Assembly (NCBI GenBank): GCA_022845955.1
Contig: AP025576.1
Location: forward strand, 1,302,001-1,366,000
DNA length: 64,000 nt
From: Lachnospiraceae bacterium
GTDB taxonomy: Bacteria > Bacillota > Clostridia > Lachnospirales > Lachnospiraceae
Direction of reading: 5' to 3'
A program made the position numbers and the translations under genes. Below the pieces are notes generated by a model that saw only the letters and a list, made by a program, of their open reading frames with translations, searched no databases and was not told the origin of the DNA. Shown in pieces: positions 34,771 to 44,171 of this stretch (within the stretch, counting starts at the first letter, position 1; each line of letters begins with the position of its first letter).

Positions 34771-36825
34771 ATGAAAAAACAATGGTGGCATGATGCATTA
34801 AGGATAATTCAGTATAATCTTCAGATACAGGATACGGGCCGGATGGTCCCCGGGGAGATTGCGGCGAAAGCTTGTGAAGCAGGAGCCAATGCCGTGGTCC
34901 TGAATGCGGGAGGAATTTATGCGTGGTATGACAGCCGTATCCCCTTTCATCATATCAATGAATACCTGCCGGAAGGCGGACTGCTGGAGGAACTGATCCG
35001 CAGTTGTCATGAAAAAGGGATCCGGGTCATAGGAAGGTTTGATTTCAGCAAAACCGATGATGTCGTTTATTTACAGCATCCGGAGTGGTTTGTAAAGGAC
35101 AGGGAAGGAAAACCGGTCTGCTATGGCAGCGGGCGCATGGGAAACTGGTCCCTGCTGATGTCAACCTGCATTAACGGCGGCTACAGAAACGAGGCATTTG
35201 CTGCAAAGGTTATGGAAGAGGCTCTTGCCAATCTGGATATAGACGGTATTTTCTTTAATGCACCCCATATGGAAAAGTGCTTTTGTGAGAACTGCCGGAG
35301 AAAATACAGAAAGCTGTATGGAAAAGAGCTGCCCGCTAGGACTGAGGAATGGGAGCCGGACTGGCAGACACGGTGCCTGCGGGATAATATGACCATATTA
35401 TACCATACGGTGAAGCGGCGGAAAGAAGAGATCCCTGTCATTCTTTATTATGGAACGTATCGGGAAGACGGTACGGGCCTTCCGGAGAATCTGGATCTTC
35501 GTTATGAAACGGCGGATATGGTCTGTACGGAGGCTCAGGATATCCTTTCCGCAGGGAAAAAGGATCTTCCTTTTTCCTGGAAGCCTTCTTTAAATATGAA
35601 GCTCGGCCAGTGTATCCCGGATGTTCCCAGACCTTTTGGCATTATCCATTCCTGCCCGGGCATGGATTGGAGGCATACGGGGCTTCCTGCCGCAGAATAT
35701 GAATTCTGGCTGAGCCAGATTCCCGCCTCCAACGGTCAGCTTTGGCATTCGCTCACAGGCTTTGATGCGGTAATTGCCGATAAAAGGCTTCTGGAGACCA
35801 TGAAAAAAGTAACCCATAAGGCTGCATGTTCGGACCGTCTGATGCAAGGGGCCCGGTCTGCGGCTGAGGTTCTTCTGCTGTGGAACGCGCAGGCCTCTGA
35901 ACTGGGCTTTGTAGAGGGACTGATGTCCTGTCATATCCCTTTTGATATCATGGATATCTGGCATCTTAATCCGGAAAGGTTAAAAGCGTATAAGGCGGTC
36001 ATACTTCCTGACGGCTTTCCTGTGAATGAGGACAGTGTGGGTATGCTGAGGGCTTACGTGGAGGCAGGAGGCGGTCTGTATGCGGAAAAAACGGATGCCG
36101 GAATCACGGAAAGCTTTTCAAACCTGCTGGGAATCCGGCAGGAGGTATGCACAGGGCATGACATTTCAGCGGCTTATGGTGTCCTTGAACCGGAAAGTGC
36201 GGGACTTGATACTAATCTTACCCGGACCGGGTATATTCCCATAAAAGGGGAGCTGCTCTATACGGTACCGCAGGAAGGAACAGCTATACGGATGACACTG
36301 GTTCCCCCTTTTGCCCCTCCCGACGGAGTGGGAGCGCCGCCGGAGCGTGCGGGAATTCCTGTAAAGCATACGGATATTCCGCTGCTTCTGGAAAACAGGA
36401 TAGGAGAGGGCAGGGTTTTGACCGGTTTCTTTGAACTTTCCCGGTTGATGCGCCAGATCGGATTAGAGGATCAGAAGCAGCTTTTCGGAAACTGTATCTC
36501 GTATTTGCAAGGCAGGGAGAAAAGCTTTAACGCAGAAAAGCTGCCGGAAGGGATCTTTGTATATCCCTACAGGACAGATAACAAATTCCTCATACATCTG
36601 GTTAATGGGATTGGAAGCAGACCGCTTTGCAATACGGTTGTGTGCCATCAGCTGGAGGTGGAAGTGTCTGCAGGTATATGGCGGAAAGGCAGGATTTCCC
36701 GCGTATATTCCGCTTTGGAGGGAACACATGTCTCCTGGAAAGAAAAAGACGGCCGGATCCGGATTCAGTTGGAAAGCCTCCGTGTATGGGATATAATCGT
36801 AGTGGAGCCGGAAGGAAAATTATAA
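34771..36825 (+). CDS. GHL6/trimerisation-type glycosidase-like protein, paralogue 1
   Basis: One of four related proteins of about 650-715 residues in this operon. The start is ATG 34771, preceded by AAGGA. The N-terminal half is a TIM-barrel-like glycosidase domain of the hypothetical glycosyl hydrolase 6 kind, with NAVVLNAGGI (near 42), HEKGIRVIGRFDFSK (near 82) and DIDGIFFNAP (near 155) followed by the cysteine motif CFCENC (near 169). The second half has a GATase-like beta-galactosidase trimerisation domain (ILPDGFPVNED, VEAGGGLYAEK). No signal peptide, so the protein is cytoplasmic. Family activity is poorly described. The cysteine motif resembles the zinc site of GH42, suggesting distant kinship. 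Substrate unknown. Confidence 0.75.
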   Translation: MKKQWWHDALRIIQYNLQIQDTGRMVPGEIAAKACEAGANAVVLNAGGIYAWYDSRIPFHHINEYLPEGGLLEELIRSCHEKGIRVIGRFDFSKTDDVVYLQHPEWFVKDREGKPVCYGSGRMGNWSLLMSTCINGGYRNEAFAAKVMEEALANLDIDGIFFNAPHMEKCFCENCRRKYRKLYGKELPARTEEWEPDWQTRCLRDNMTILYHTVKRRKEEIPVILYYGTYREDGTGLPENLDLRYETADMVCTEAQDILSAGKKDLPFSWKPSLNMKLGQCIPDVPRPFGIIHSCPGMDWRHTGLPAAEYEFWLSQIPASNGQLWHSLTGFDAVIADKRLLETMKKVTHKAACSDRLMQGARSAAEVLLLWNAQASELGFVEGLMSCHIPFDIMDIWHLNPERLKAYKAVILPDGFPVNEDSVGMLRAYVEAGGGLYAEKTDAGITESFSNLLGIRQEVCTGHDISAAYGVLEPESAGLDTNLTRTGYIPIKGELLYTVPQEGTAIRMTLVPPFAPPDGVGAPPERAGIPVKHTDIPLLLENRIGEGRVLTGFFELSRLMRQIGLEDQKQLFGNCISYLQGREKSFNAEKLPEGIFVYPYRTDNKFLIHLVNGIGSRPLCNTVVCHQLEVEVSAGIWRKGRISRVYSALEGTHVSWKEKDGRIRIQLESLRVWDIIVVEPEGKL

Positions 36826-36843
36826 AAGGGAGAAGGTGCGGAT

Positions 36844-38802
36844 ATGGGCTGGTGGACGGAAAAAAGATTCCGAATGATACAAAATAATCTGCGGGATATT
36901 GATGCAGGGATGGATGTGGATCGGTATGTGGAAACGCTGAAGGAATTCGGTGCGGATGTGTGCATGGTGGGATGCGGGGGAATCACCGCGTTTTATCCCA
37001 CACAGTTGGAATGCCAGAAAACAAGTCTTTATCTGAGGGATGACTTCTTTGGTAATCTTCTCCGGAAATGTCATGAAAACAAAATCAGAGTGATTGCAAG
37101 ATTCGATTTCAGCAAAACGCATATACAGTTTTTGCAGGAGCATCCGGAATGGTACAGTAAATCGATACAGGGAGAGCCTGTTCTTTATAATGATACGGCA
37201 GCCGTCTGTGTAAACGGTCCGTATCAGCAGGAATGTTCTCTGCAGATACTGGAAGAGGTGATTGGCAATTATCCCGTGGATGGTGTTTTCTTCAATATGT
37301 TCGGTTATCAGACAAGGGATTACAGCAACCAGTATGTGGGAATCTGCCAATGTGACAGCTGCCGGCAGCGGTTTGCACAGTATTGCGGTATGGAGCTTCC
37401 GAAGGAAGAAAAGGAGGAGGATCCTGCATATAGTAAATATAAAGAATTTAAAAAATTTACGACTGAAGATCTTCTTTCAAAAATTTACCATAAGGTTAAA
37501 TCCCTGAACAAGGAGGTAGCGGTGTGTACATACAGCCACAGGAACGTGGATCTTGTGAGAAGCGAATCCAATTCCGCGGTGGACAGACCCTATCCGTTCT
37601 GGATGATGGCAAGCGAAAATAATGTATCCTGTGTACAGGGTACCTTTGATGACAAATATTCCAGTAATTGTGTCATTAATGCGGTAGATATTTTCTATCG
37701 GTTTATGGGAGTTTCCCCCTATTTAAATGAACTTAGGCTGTATGGAGATATGGCTGCAGGAGGAAACCTGGACTGGTGTATAATAGGCGGCTTTGAAACC
37801 TATCCCGATAAGAGGAATTTTGAAGGGGTTAAGAGGATATTCCGGTTTCATGAGAAATATGAAGGCTATTTCAGCAGCCTGCAGTCTTGTGCTTCCATCC
37901 TTCTTGTGAATCCTCTGGGAAGCGGCACAGATGCACAGAAAGAATATCTTGGCATTTATAAAATGCTGAAGGAAGCCCATCTGCTGTTCGATGTGATGGA
38001 TGCACGGGAAACGGCAATCCTGGAAAGCAAGGCAGATGCCTATGCGGCTGTCATTCTTCCGGGGGTGGAGGAACTTCCGTCATCGACGTCGGAGGCTCTG
38101 GAAAAAAGCAGGGCTGTAATTATTGGTACGGGCCTGACGTTCAGGAACAGCAGGGAAAACCTGAAAAGACTGTTTTCTGTAACACTGGGAGAAAAGCTGG
38201 AAAAGGTGCGCGGCAGCTATATGCTTACGGAGCCTAAAAAGGTATTCACGCATTTTCAGGACAGGGATTGGGTATATCTGGATAAGGATTATTATTTTAT
38301 GCAGCCGGATACGGAAAACCTGAATTATATGCCTTTGATTTCCGCCGGGATGTATGGTCCTCCGGAACGCTGCTTCGGGCATGAGGTAACGGAGCAGAGC
38401 TGCATTTCCGTCCGGGAAGGAAAATCGGTCTATTATCCCTGGATGCCGGGACTGCTTTACTATTCCCATGGATATGAGGATTTCAAAAATCTGTTTTTGG
38501 ATGTCCTCCCGATACAAGGAAATGATCGTATCCATGTCAGTGCACCTCCCTGTGCAGAGGTCTTCTTCCACCGCTGCGGAAAGGGAACGTATCTTTTGCA
38601 GATTTTGAATTATTCCGGTTTTAACGGTACGATGTTTTATGAACCGCTGCCGGTGGAAGCCCATATTTCTTTTCCGGGCCTGGAGGTGAAGAAGGTGCAG
38701 CAGCTGAGGGAAGACGGGAAACGGAAAATGGCCTGTGACGGAAGTCTTAAGGTTACTGTAAAAGGATTATATATGGCAATTCTTATAACGGCAAAGGAGT
38801 GA
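36844..38802 (+). CDS. GHL6/trimerisation-type glycosidase-like protein, paralogue 2
   Basis: Second paralogue, 652 residues. Conserved elements match paralogue 1: ADVCMVGCGGI (near 36), NKIRVIARFDFSKTH (near 80), PVDGVFFNMF (near 143) and the cysteine motif CQCDSC (near 166). The trimerisation-like domain is shorter (ILPGVEELP near 404). GGGAGAAGG lies before the ATG, 18 bases after paralogue 1. The stop is followed four bases later by paralogue 3. Overall divergence between the copies is large, so they are probably different specificities acting on one complex substrate, not recent duplicates (inference). Confidence 0.73.
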   Translation: MGWWTEKRFRMIQNNLRDIDAGMDVDRYVETLKEFGADVCMVGCGGITAFYPTQLECQKTSLYLRDDFFGNLLRKCHENKIRVIARFDFSKTHIQFLQEHPEWYSKSIQGEPVLYNDTAAVCVNGPYQQECSLQILEEVIGNYPVDGVFFNMFGYQTRDYSNQYVGICQCDSCRQRFAQYCGMELPKEEKEEDPAYSKYKEFKKFTTEDLLSKIYHKVKSLNKEVAVCTYSHRNVDLVRSESNSAVDRPYPFWMMASENNVSCVQGTFDDKYSSNCVINAVDIFYRFMGVSPYLNELRLYGDMAAGGNLDWCIIGGFETYPDKRNFEGVKRIFRFHEKYEGYFSSLQSCASILLVNPLGSGTDAQKEYLGIYKMLKEAHLLFDVMDARETAILESKADAYAAVILPGVEELPSSTSEALEKSRAVIIGTGLTFRNSRENLKRLFSVTLGEKLEKVRGSYMLTEPKKVFTHFQDRDWVYLDKDYYFMQPDTENLNYMPLISAGMYGPPERCFGHEVTEQSCISVREGKSVYYPWMPGLLYYSHGYEDFKNLFLDVLPIQGNDRIHVSAPPCAEVFFHRCGKGTYLLQILNYSGFNGTMFYEPLPVEAHISFPGLEVKKVQQLREDGKRKMACDGSLKVTVKGLYMAILITAKE

Positions 38803-38806
38803 TGAG

Positions 38807-40921
38807 ATGGAGCCCTGGTATCAGAGAACATTTTTATGGGGACAGGTAAACCTGACAGAGGATGATCCGATAAAATGTGATTTGTCCTTCTGGAAGGATT
38901 ACTGGAAAAAGAGCGGGGTGGAGGGCGTTATTATCAATTGCGGCGGTATAGTCAGCTATTACCGCAGCCGTTTCACTTATCAATATAAGGCAAAAGGCCT
39001 GGGGGACCAGGATTATTTCGGAATATGGAACCAGGCGGCCAGAGACGCAGGGCTGACTGTCATTGCAAGAATGGATATTAACTGCACTACAGAAGAGATG
39101 TATGAAAAATATCCCGAATGGTATTGCAGGGATAAAAAAGGACAGCCTGTCCTGAGCCAGGGAAGATATATGGCCTGTGTGAACGGAGGGTATTATCAGG
39201 AATTCATTCCGGAGGTTTTCCGGGAAATTATTGAGAAATATCATCCCGACGGTTTTGCAGACAACAGTTGGTCGGGGCCGGGGAATAAGACCATTTGTTA
39301 TTGTGAGAGCTGCCGTAAGATGTTTTATGAGGAAGAGGGCTGTGAACTGCCCGAAAAGCCGGATTGGGAGGATCCGGTTTACCGGAAATGGATTCGGTGG
39401 AGCTATGATACAAGAGTCAGAAACTGGAAGTTTTTTAATAAAGTAACATCGGAATACGGCGGTGAGGACTGCAAGTGGTTTGGAATGCTCAATGCGGATC
39501 CTTTTTCAACAGGAGGCCGGTTCTATGATATAAAAAGGCTGGTTAAGGACGCCCCTTTTATCTTCTGTGATCATCAGTCACGGGATCACAGCAGCGGTTT
39601 TGAGCAGAATTCCCTGAATGGCGCCCTGCTCCGTTTTGCTTCTCAGGAAAATGTAATTGTTGCGGAAAGTATGGCACATTACTACAAAGGGGAGCGCACC
39701 TTCCGGCTTTCCGGAGGAGAAGCCCAGGAGGTGCGCAAATGGATGATGACGGGAATGGCAGGAGGGCTTGCCCCCTGGTTTCACTTTGTGGGGGGAGGTA
39801 CCGGGGATCATAGAAAATTCTCCATATCCTGGGATTTATTCCGCTTTGCAGGGGAAAACAAAACGTATTTCAGAAACCGTACCAATATTGCCAATGTGGG
39901 GGTGGTGTGGAACCAGGAAAGCGCAATTTATTATGGACGGGAGGAAGCCGCTGAAAAAAGTGGGGCCTGCTTTAAAGGAATGACGGAAAGCCTGTCAAGG
40001 GCAGGGATTCCTTTCCTCCCTATTCATGCAGATGATATCGGAAACTATGCGGATCGGCTTTCCCTGTTAATTCTTCCCAATATTGCCATTCTCAGTGAAA
40101 GCCAGGAAAAATCAGTGAGAAAATGGCTGGCGGACGGCAAAGACCTGATCCTGACCTCGGACACGGCATTGTATGACACTGACGGGGAATGGAAGGGGGC
40201 AGGGGAGCTTCACCGGGATCTCGGTATTGCTGTTTGTGGAAAAGCAGAAGGAATTTCGGGAAAAGGTGAGGATAACTGGCTGGTGCATGAAGGCCATACT
40301 TATCTGGAGATAGCCTGTCCCGGACATCCGGTATTCCATAAGACGCCGGATACGGAGCTTCTGCCTTTCGGAGGCAGAATGAGAGTATGTACATCGCATG
40401 GGAGGCTGGAACCAATCTGTACCTATATTCCTGCTTTCCCCATTTATCCTCCGGAGTTTTCCTGGATTCGGGAGAAGAGCGGCGAGGGGGCAGTCTATGC
40501 TGGGGTTCTGGAGAGCGGATCCCGGGTAGTCTATTTTGCGGCGGATATTGACAGATGCTATGCTGCATATCATGTCCCGGATCACCGCAGGCTTCTGGAA
40601 GGTGCGGTGAGATGGGCGGGAGGCGGAAGCTTTCCGGTTACGGTGCAGGCCCCTGCCCATGTAAACTGTAATGCGTACCGACAGGAGGAGCAGTATCTGA
40701 TCCACTTAGTGAATCTGGCAGGCTGCAGCGTGCCTTTGGGAACATTGGAAGAGAATCTTCCTATCGGCCCTGTGAGGGTTACGCTGCAAGGATTTGGTAA
40801 GGAAGCAGAAGCTGTCAGCTGTATCAGCGGTGAGCACTATGAGGTAATACAGGAAATAGAGGATATGATAATTCTGATCCCCAGGCTGGAGGAACAGGAT
40901 ATCATACGGATAAAAGAATAG
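38807..40921 (+). CDS. GHL6/trimerisation-type glycosidase-like protein, paralogue 3
   Basis: Third paralogue, 704 residues. It starts GVIINCGGIVSYY (near 45), continues with AGLTVIARMDINCTTE (near 81) where the FDFSK motif of copies 1 and 2 is changed to MDINC, then HPDGFADNSW (near 145) and CYCESC (near 164). A trimerisation domain follows (LILPNIAILSESQ, near 422). The barrel region FDDK/YRF of copy 2 is replaced by a MAGGLAPWFHFVGG segment near 320. AAGGAG precedes the ATG and the gap to copy 2 is four bases, so they are translationally close. Function unknown beyond likely glycoside hydrolysis. Confidence 0.72.
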   Translation: MEPWYQRTFLWGQVNLTEDDPIKCDLSFWKDYWKKSGVEGVIINCGGIVSYYRSRFTYQYKAKGLGDQDYFGIWNQAARDAGLTVIARMDINCTTEEMYEKYPEWYCRDKKGQPVLSQGRYMACVNGGYYQEFIPEVFREIIEKYHPDGFADNSWSGPGNKTICYCESCRKMFYEEEGCELPEKPDWEDPVYRKWIRWSYDTRVRNWKFFNKVTSEYGGEDCKWFGMLNADPFSTGGRFYDIKRLVKDAPFIFCDHQSRDHSSGFEQNSLNGALLRFASQENVIVAESMAHYYKGERTFRLSGGEAQEVRKWMMTGMAGGLAPWFHFVGGGTGDHRKFSISWDLFRFAGENKTYFRNRTNIANVGVVWNQESAIYYGREEAAEKSGACFKGMTESLSRAGIPFLPIHADDIGNYADRLSLLILPNIAILSESQEKSVRKWLADGKDLILTSDTALYDTDGEWKGAGELHRDLGIAVCGKAEGISGKGEDNWLVHEGHTYLEIACPGHPVFHKTPDTELLPFGGRMRVCTSHGRLEPICTYIPAFPIYPPEFSWIREKSGEGAVYAGVLESGSRVVYFAADIDRCYAAYHVPDHRRLLEGAVRWAGGGSFPVTVQAPAHVNCNAYRQEEQYLIHLVNLAGCSVPLGTLEENLPIGPVRVTLQGFGKEAEAVSCISGEHYEVIQEIEDMIILIPRLEEQDIIRIKE

Positions 40922-40975
40922 AAGAAAAGGAGTAGCTGTGAAGGTACTGAACAGTTAAAAAAAGGAGCGGAAAAA

Positions 40976-41929
40976 ATGAAGATTGTACTTTTGGAGTCAT
41001 TGGGAATTCCCGAAAACGAATTGAAAAAATACGCAAAGGAGCTGGAACAGGAGGGACATTCTTTCCGCTGTTATGAGAAAAATACAGATCCTGTCATACA
41101 GACGGAACGGGCAAAGGATGCGGATGTCATCATGCTGGCAAATATGCCATTATCCGGTGAGGTTATCAGAAACTGCCCGTCTCTTCGTTTCATTGATGTG
41201 GCCTTTACCGGTGTGGATCATGTGGATTTGGAAGCAGCAAAGGAAAAAGGCGTCGCTGTGAGCAACGCTTCCGGTTATTCCAATGAGTCGGTTGCGGAAC
41301 TAGTTTTGGGAATGGCAATCGATTTGTTCCGTAAGGTGCCCCAGGTGGAGAAACGCTGCAGGGAAGAAGGAACGAAGGACGGCCTTGTAGGCAGGGAGCT
41401 GAAGGGACACACTGTGGGAATTATCGGCTATGGTGCAATCGGCAGCAGAGCCGCGGAGCTGTTTCATGCCATGGGCTGCCGGATTCTGGCTTTTTCCCGG
41501 CACGAAAAAGAAAATGTGCCGGATTATGTTACCTACGTGCCGTTGGAGAAACTGGTAAGAGAATCTGATATCATCTCCCTTCATTGTCCCCTTACACCGG
41601 AAACAAAGGGGATGATGAATGCCGAAAGAATCGGCATGATGAAGAAAACGGCCGTCCTTATTAACGCGGCGCGCGGACCGGTGGTGGATTCCCGTGCGCT
41701 GGCTGACGCCTTAAATGAAGGACGTCTTGCGGGGGCGGCAGTTGATGTGTTTGAGATGGAACCCCCGGTGCCGGCCGATCATCCGCTGCTGCATGCGGCA
41801 AACTGTCTGGTAACCCCTCATATAGCCTTTGCTTCGGAGGAATCCATGAAGCTGAGAGCGGATATTGTTTTTGACAGCCTGAAGGTATGGCTGAATGGCG
41901 GACAGGTAAATACAGTGCTTTCCAGGTAA
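40976..41929 (+). CDS. D-2-hydroxyacid dehydrogenase, phosphoglycerate-dehydrogenase-like (copy 2)
   Basis: NAD-dependent reductase of the D-2-hydroxyacid dehydrogenase family, 317 residues, of a different branch from those at 29008 and 45094. It has the Rossmann motif GIIGYGAIGS (about 144-153), Arg in NAARGP, Glu in FEMEPP and His in TPHIAF. AAAGGAGCG precedes the start. It is placed between glycosidase-like paralogues 3 and 4, so its substrate probably arises directly from their action or is oxidised before cleavage (inference). A hydroxypyruvate, glyoxylate or 2-keto-sugar-acid reductase are all possible. Confidence 0.88.
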   Translation: MKIVLLESLGIPENELKKYAKELEQEGHSFRCYEKNTDPVIQTERAKDADVIMLANMPLSGEVIRNCPSLRFIDVAFTGVDHVDLEAAKEKGVAVSNASGYSNESVAELVLGMAIDLFRKVPQVEKRCREEGTKDGLVGRELKGHTVGIIGYGAIGSRAAELFHAMGCRILAFSRHEKENVPDYVTYVPLEKLVRESDIISLHCPLTPETKGMMNAERIGMMKKTAVLINAARGPVVDSRALADALNEGRLAGAAVDVFEMEPPVPADHPLLHAANCLVTPHIAFASEESMKLRADIVFDSLKVWLNGGQVNTVLSR

Positions 41930-41957
41930 TTAGTAAGGCCGGCGATTCAGCGGCTGG

Positions 41958-41997
41958 GGACGGTAACGATCCGGATCTGCCCGGCTTGTCACCGTCC
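41958..41997 (+). other. Intercistronic hairpin inside the glycosidase operon
   Basis: GGACGGTAAC (41958-41967) pairs with GTCACCGTCC (41988-41997) with one mismatch. No T-run follows, so a role in mRNA processing or stability is more likely than termination. It lies in the 95-base gap between copy-2 dehydrogenase and paralogue 4, the longest gap downstream of the transporter genes in this operon. Confidence 0.5.
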
Positions 41998-42024
41998 GGG
42001 AAAATAGACAGTGCAGGGGGAAAT

Positions 42025-44169
42025 ATGAAAAAATACTGGTATCAGGAACAGGTCAGGATTCTTCAGACCGTGCTCCGGGAAAAAGACGCCGGGCAGTATG
42101 ATGCGGGTGCGGTAATCCGTTATATGAAAGAAACGGATACCAACTGCCTGGTAGTGAATGCGGGCGGTGTGATTGACTTTTTCCCGAACAAGCTGGAAAT
42201 GGGGAAACCGGGCCGTTATATGGGAAATCAGGATATACTGAAGGTTTTGACAGGAGAATGCCACGAAAATGGGATCCGTATTCTTGTCCGGGTGGATTTC
42301 CGGGGAGTGGATAAAGAAAGATATGAAAGGCAGCCCCACTGGTTCGGGCAGAATGAGGATGGTTCTCCATTGATGGGATGGAATGACCGGATTTACAGGC
42401 CTTGTTACACTAGCTTCTATGGAAGCGGCCATGCGGAACAGTTTCTGGAAAATCTGCTCCGGGAGTACGATTTGGACGGTGTCTGGGAGAACTGTGTCAT
42501 ATTCGGATTCGGCCCCTGCTATTGTCCGGGCTGCAGAGAAAGCTACCGGGCTTACAGCGGCCGGGAAATTCCGTCCGGCGGGGATTATTATTCGGAAGAA
42601 TTCCGGGAATACAGGGAATGGAAATCCCTGTATGCCAAAAAACATATGGACCGGATGAGAAATGCGGTAAAGCGTTTCGGTGAGGATAAAGCATACGTGT
42701 CTGAAATATTCGGTATGTATCATGTATCCTCCTCCCTGTCTTCGGGTATTGATTTATATGATGCCAAGGATAAATTTGACTTTCTGGTGAGTCCTCTGTT
42801 TTTAGACGGCAGTGCGCAGCCGGAGAAGAAATATGAGGATTTCAGTCATGCAGCGTCCGGTATCCGCTTCTTAAAGGCAATTGCACCGGATAAACAGAGT
42901 GTGGCACTGACGGGCGGAAACGGGACGAAATGGCGTTATGTTACAGCTCCCCGCCTGGAGAGCCGCATTTGGATGTGGGAAGTGGTCAGTGCCGGAGGGA
43001 CGCTTTGGAATACGTATTTTAACGGACAGCATCCGGGAAAAACGATAGACAGAAGGAACGCCGGATCCGAACAGGAAATTTACCGCTATTTAAAGGATAA
43101 GGAAAGCTATCTGATGAATCAGGTGCCGGCCGGGGAAATCGGTATCTTTTATTCCCGGCAGACGAGGGATGTTTTTGGAAATGACCGGCTGGAAGAGGAT
43201 GAATACGGAAGTTTTATCAAAGGGGTGGAACGGGTGCTGTTTGCCTGCCATATGCCATACCGGTTTGTGCCTGATTTAGATTTTTCGTATGAAAAGCTGG
43301 AGGGAATAAAGGTTCTGCTTCTTCCGAATGCTGCCTGTCTTAGCGAAAAGCAGATGGAGGTCATGCGGCGCTATGTGGAAAAGGGAGGAGGGCTTGTGGC
43401 CTCTTACCGGACATCTCTTTATGATGAAAAGGGAAAGCAAAGGCCGGATTTCGGGTTGAAGGAGGTCTTTGGCTGTTCTTTTACGGGAATTACCAGGGAT
43501 ACCGGATCGGACAGCTATCAGAAGGTTCGGAGGAAACATCCGATACTTGAGGGTATGGATATCGACAGGACCGAAATGATAATGAATGAGGAAAAGACGC
43601 TGCTGTGTACGAAGCAGAGGACGGATTACACCACTGTGTGTACATATGTGCCCCTCATTTATAACCAGCCTCCGGAGTATGCCTGGATACCGGACGAAAA
43701 CACCGAATATCCCTCGATACTTGCCGGACAGTATGGAAAAGGCAGGGTAGTCTATTTTTCTAATCAGACGGATAAGGCCTGCTTTACCAACGGCCATGAA
43801 GATTTTGTAAATACCTACCGGAATGCGGTACAGTGGGCGTTGGGAGGGGAGCTGAAGGTTACGGCAGATGCACCGGAAGGGGTTCATATTTCTCTTACGG
43901 AAAATAAGGAAGTGCCGGGGAAAAAGGTGATTTCCTTTGTAAATACGACCTCCGGGCCTTTCCGGCCGGTACGAAGCCTGCAGCCGGTATTTCATCTGGA
44001 GGTAAGAATCCGGAATGCCGTACTGAAGGAGTCTGTGGTTCTGCGGGAAGAAAGCAGGATAGAGATAACACAGGAAAACAAGCAGGGTAAAAAGCAAATC
44101 CTTATCCGGGTGCCTATGCTGCAGGAATTTTCAGCTGTCTATCTGGATACGGAGGAAGGGAAAGCGTAG
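42025..44169 (+). CDS. GHL6/trimerisation-type glycosidase-like protein, paralogue 4
   Basis: Fourth paralogue, 714 residues. The start is ATG 42025 with CAGGGGG upstream; an open frame extends back to 41887 but would overlap the preceding gene and lacks similarity to the other copies. Core elements are NCLVVNAGGVIDFF (near 39), NGIRILVRVDFRG (near 82), DLDGVWENCV (near 150) and CYCPGC (near 166). A trimerisation domain follows (LLPNAACLSEKQ near 432, VEKGGGLVAS near 450) and a C-terminal beta domain. No signal peptide. It ends two bases before the TIM-barrel gene. Confidence 0.74.
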   Translation: MKKYWYQEQVRILQTVLREKDAGQYDAGAVIRYMKETDTNCLVVNAGGVIDFFPNKLEMGKPGRYMGNQDILKVLTGECHENGIRILVRVDFRGVDKERYERQPHWFGQNEDGSPLMGWNDRIYRPCYTSFYGSGHAEQFLENLLREYDLDGVWENCVIFGFGPCYCPGCRESYRAYSGREIPSGGDYYSEEFREYREWKSLYAKKHMDRMRNAVKRFGEDKAYVSEIFGMYHVSSSLSSGIDLYDAKDKFDFLVSPLFLDGSAQPEKKYEDFSHAASGIRFLKAIAPDKQSVALTGGNGTKWRYVTAPRLESRIWMWEVVSAGGTLWNTYFNGQHPGKTIDRRNAGSEQEIYRYLKDKESYLMNQVPAGEIGIFYSRQTRDVFGNDRLEEDEYGSFIKGVERVLFACHMPYRFVPDLDFSYEKLEGIKVLLLPNAACLSEKQMEVMRRYVEKGGGLVASYRTSLYDEKGKQRPDFGLKEVFGCSFTGITRDTGSDSYQKVRRKHPILEGMDIDRTEMIMNEEKTLLCTKQRTDYTTVCTYVPLIYNQPPEYAWIPDENTEYPSILAGQYGKGRVVYFSNQTDKACFTNGHEDFVNTYRNAVQWALGGELKVTADAPEGVHISLTENKEVPGKKVISFVNTTSGPFRPVRSLQPVFHLEVRIRNAVLKESVVLREESRIEITQENKQGKKQILIRVPMLQEFSAVYLDTEEGKA

Positions 44170-44171
44170 GA

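Noticed and set aside
40937..40957. Mini-frame GTG...TAA with AAAGGAG just upstream in front of the copy-2 dehydrogenase
   Set aside because: Only six codons long; it could be a leader peptide, but nothing else supports it.
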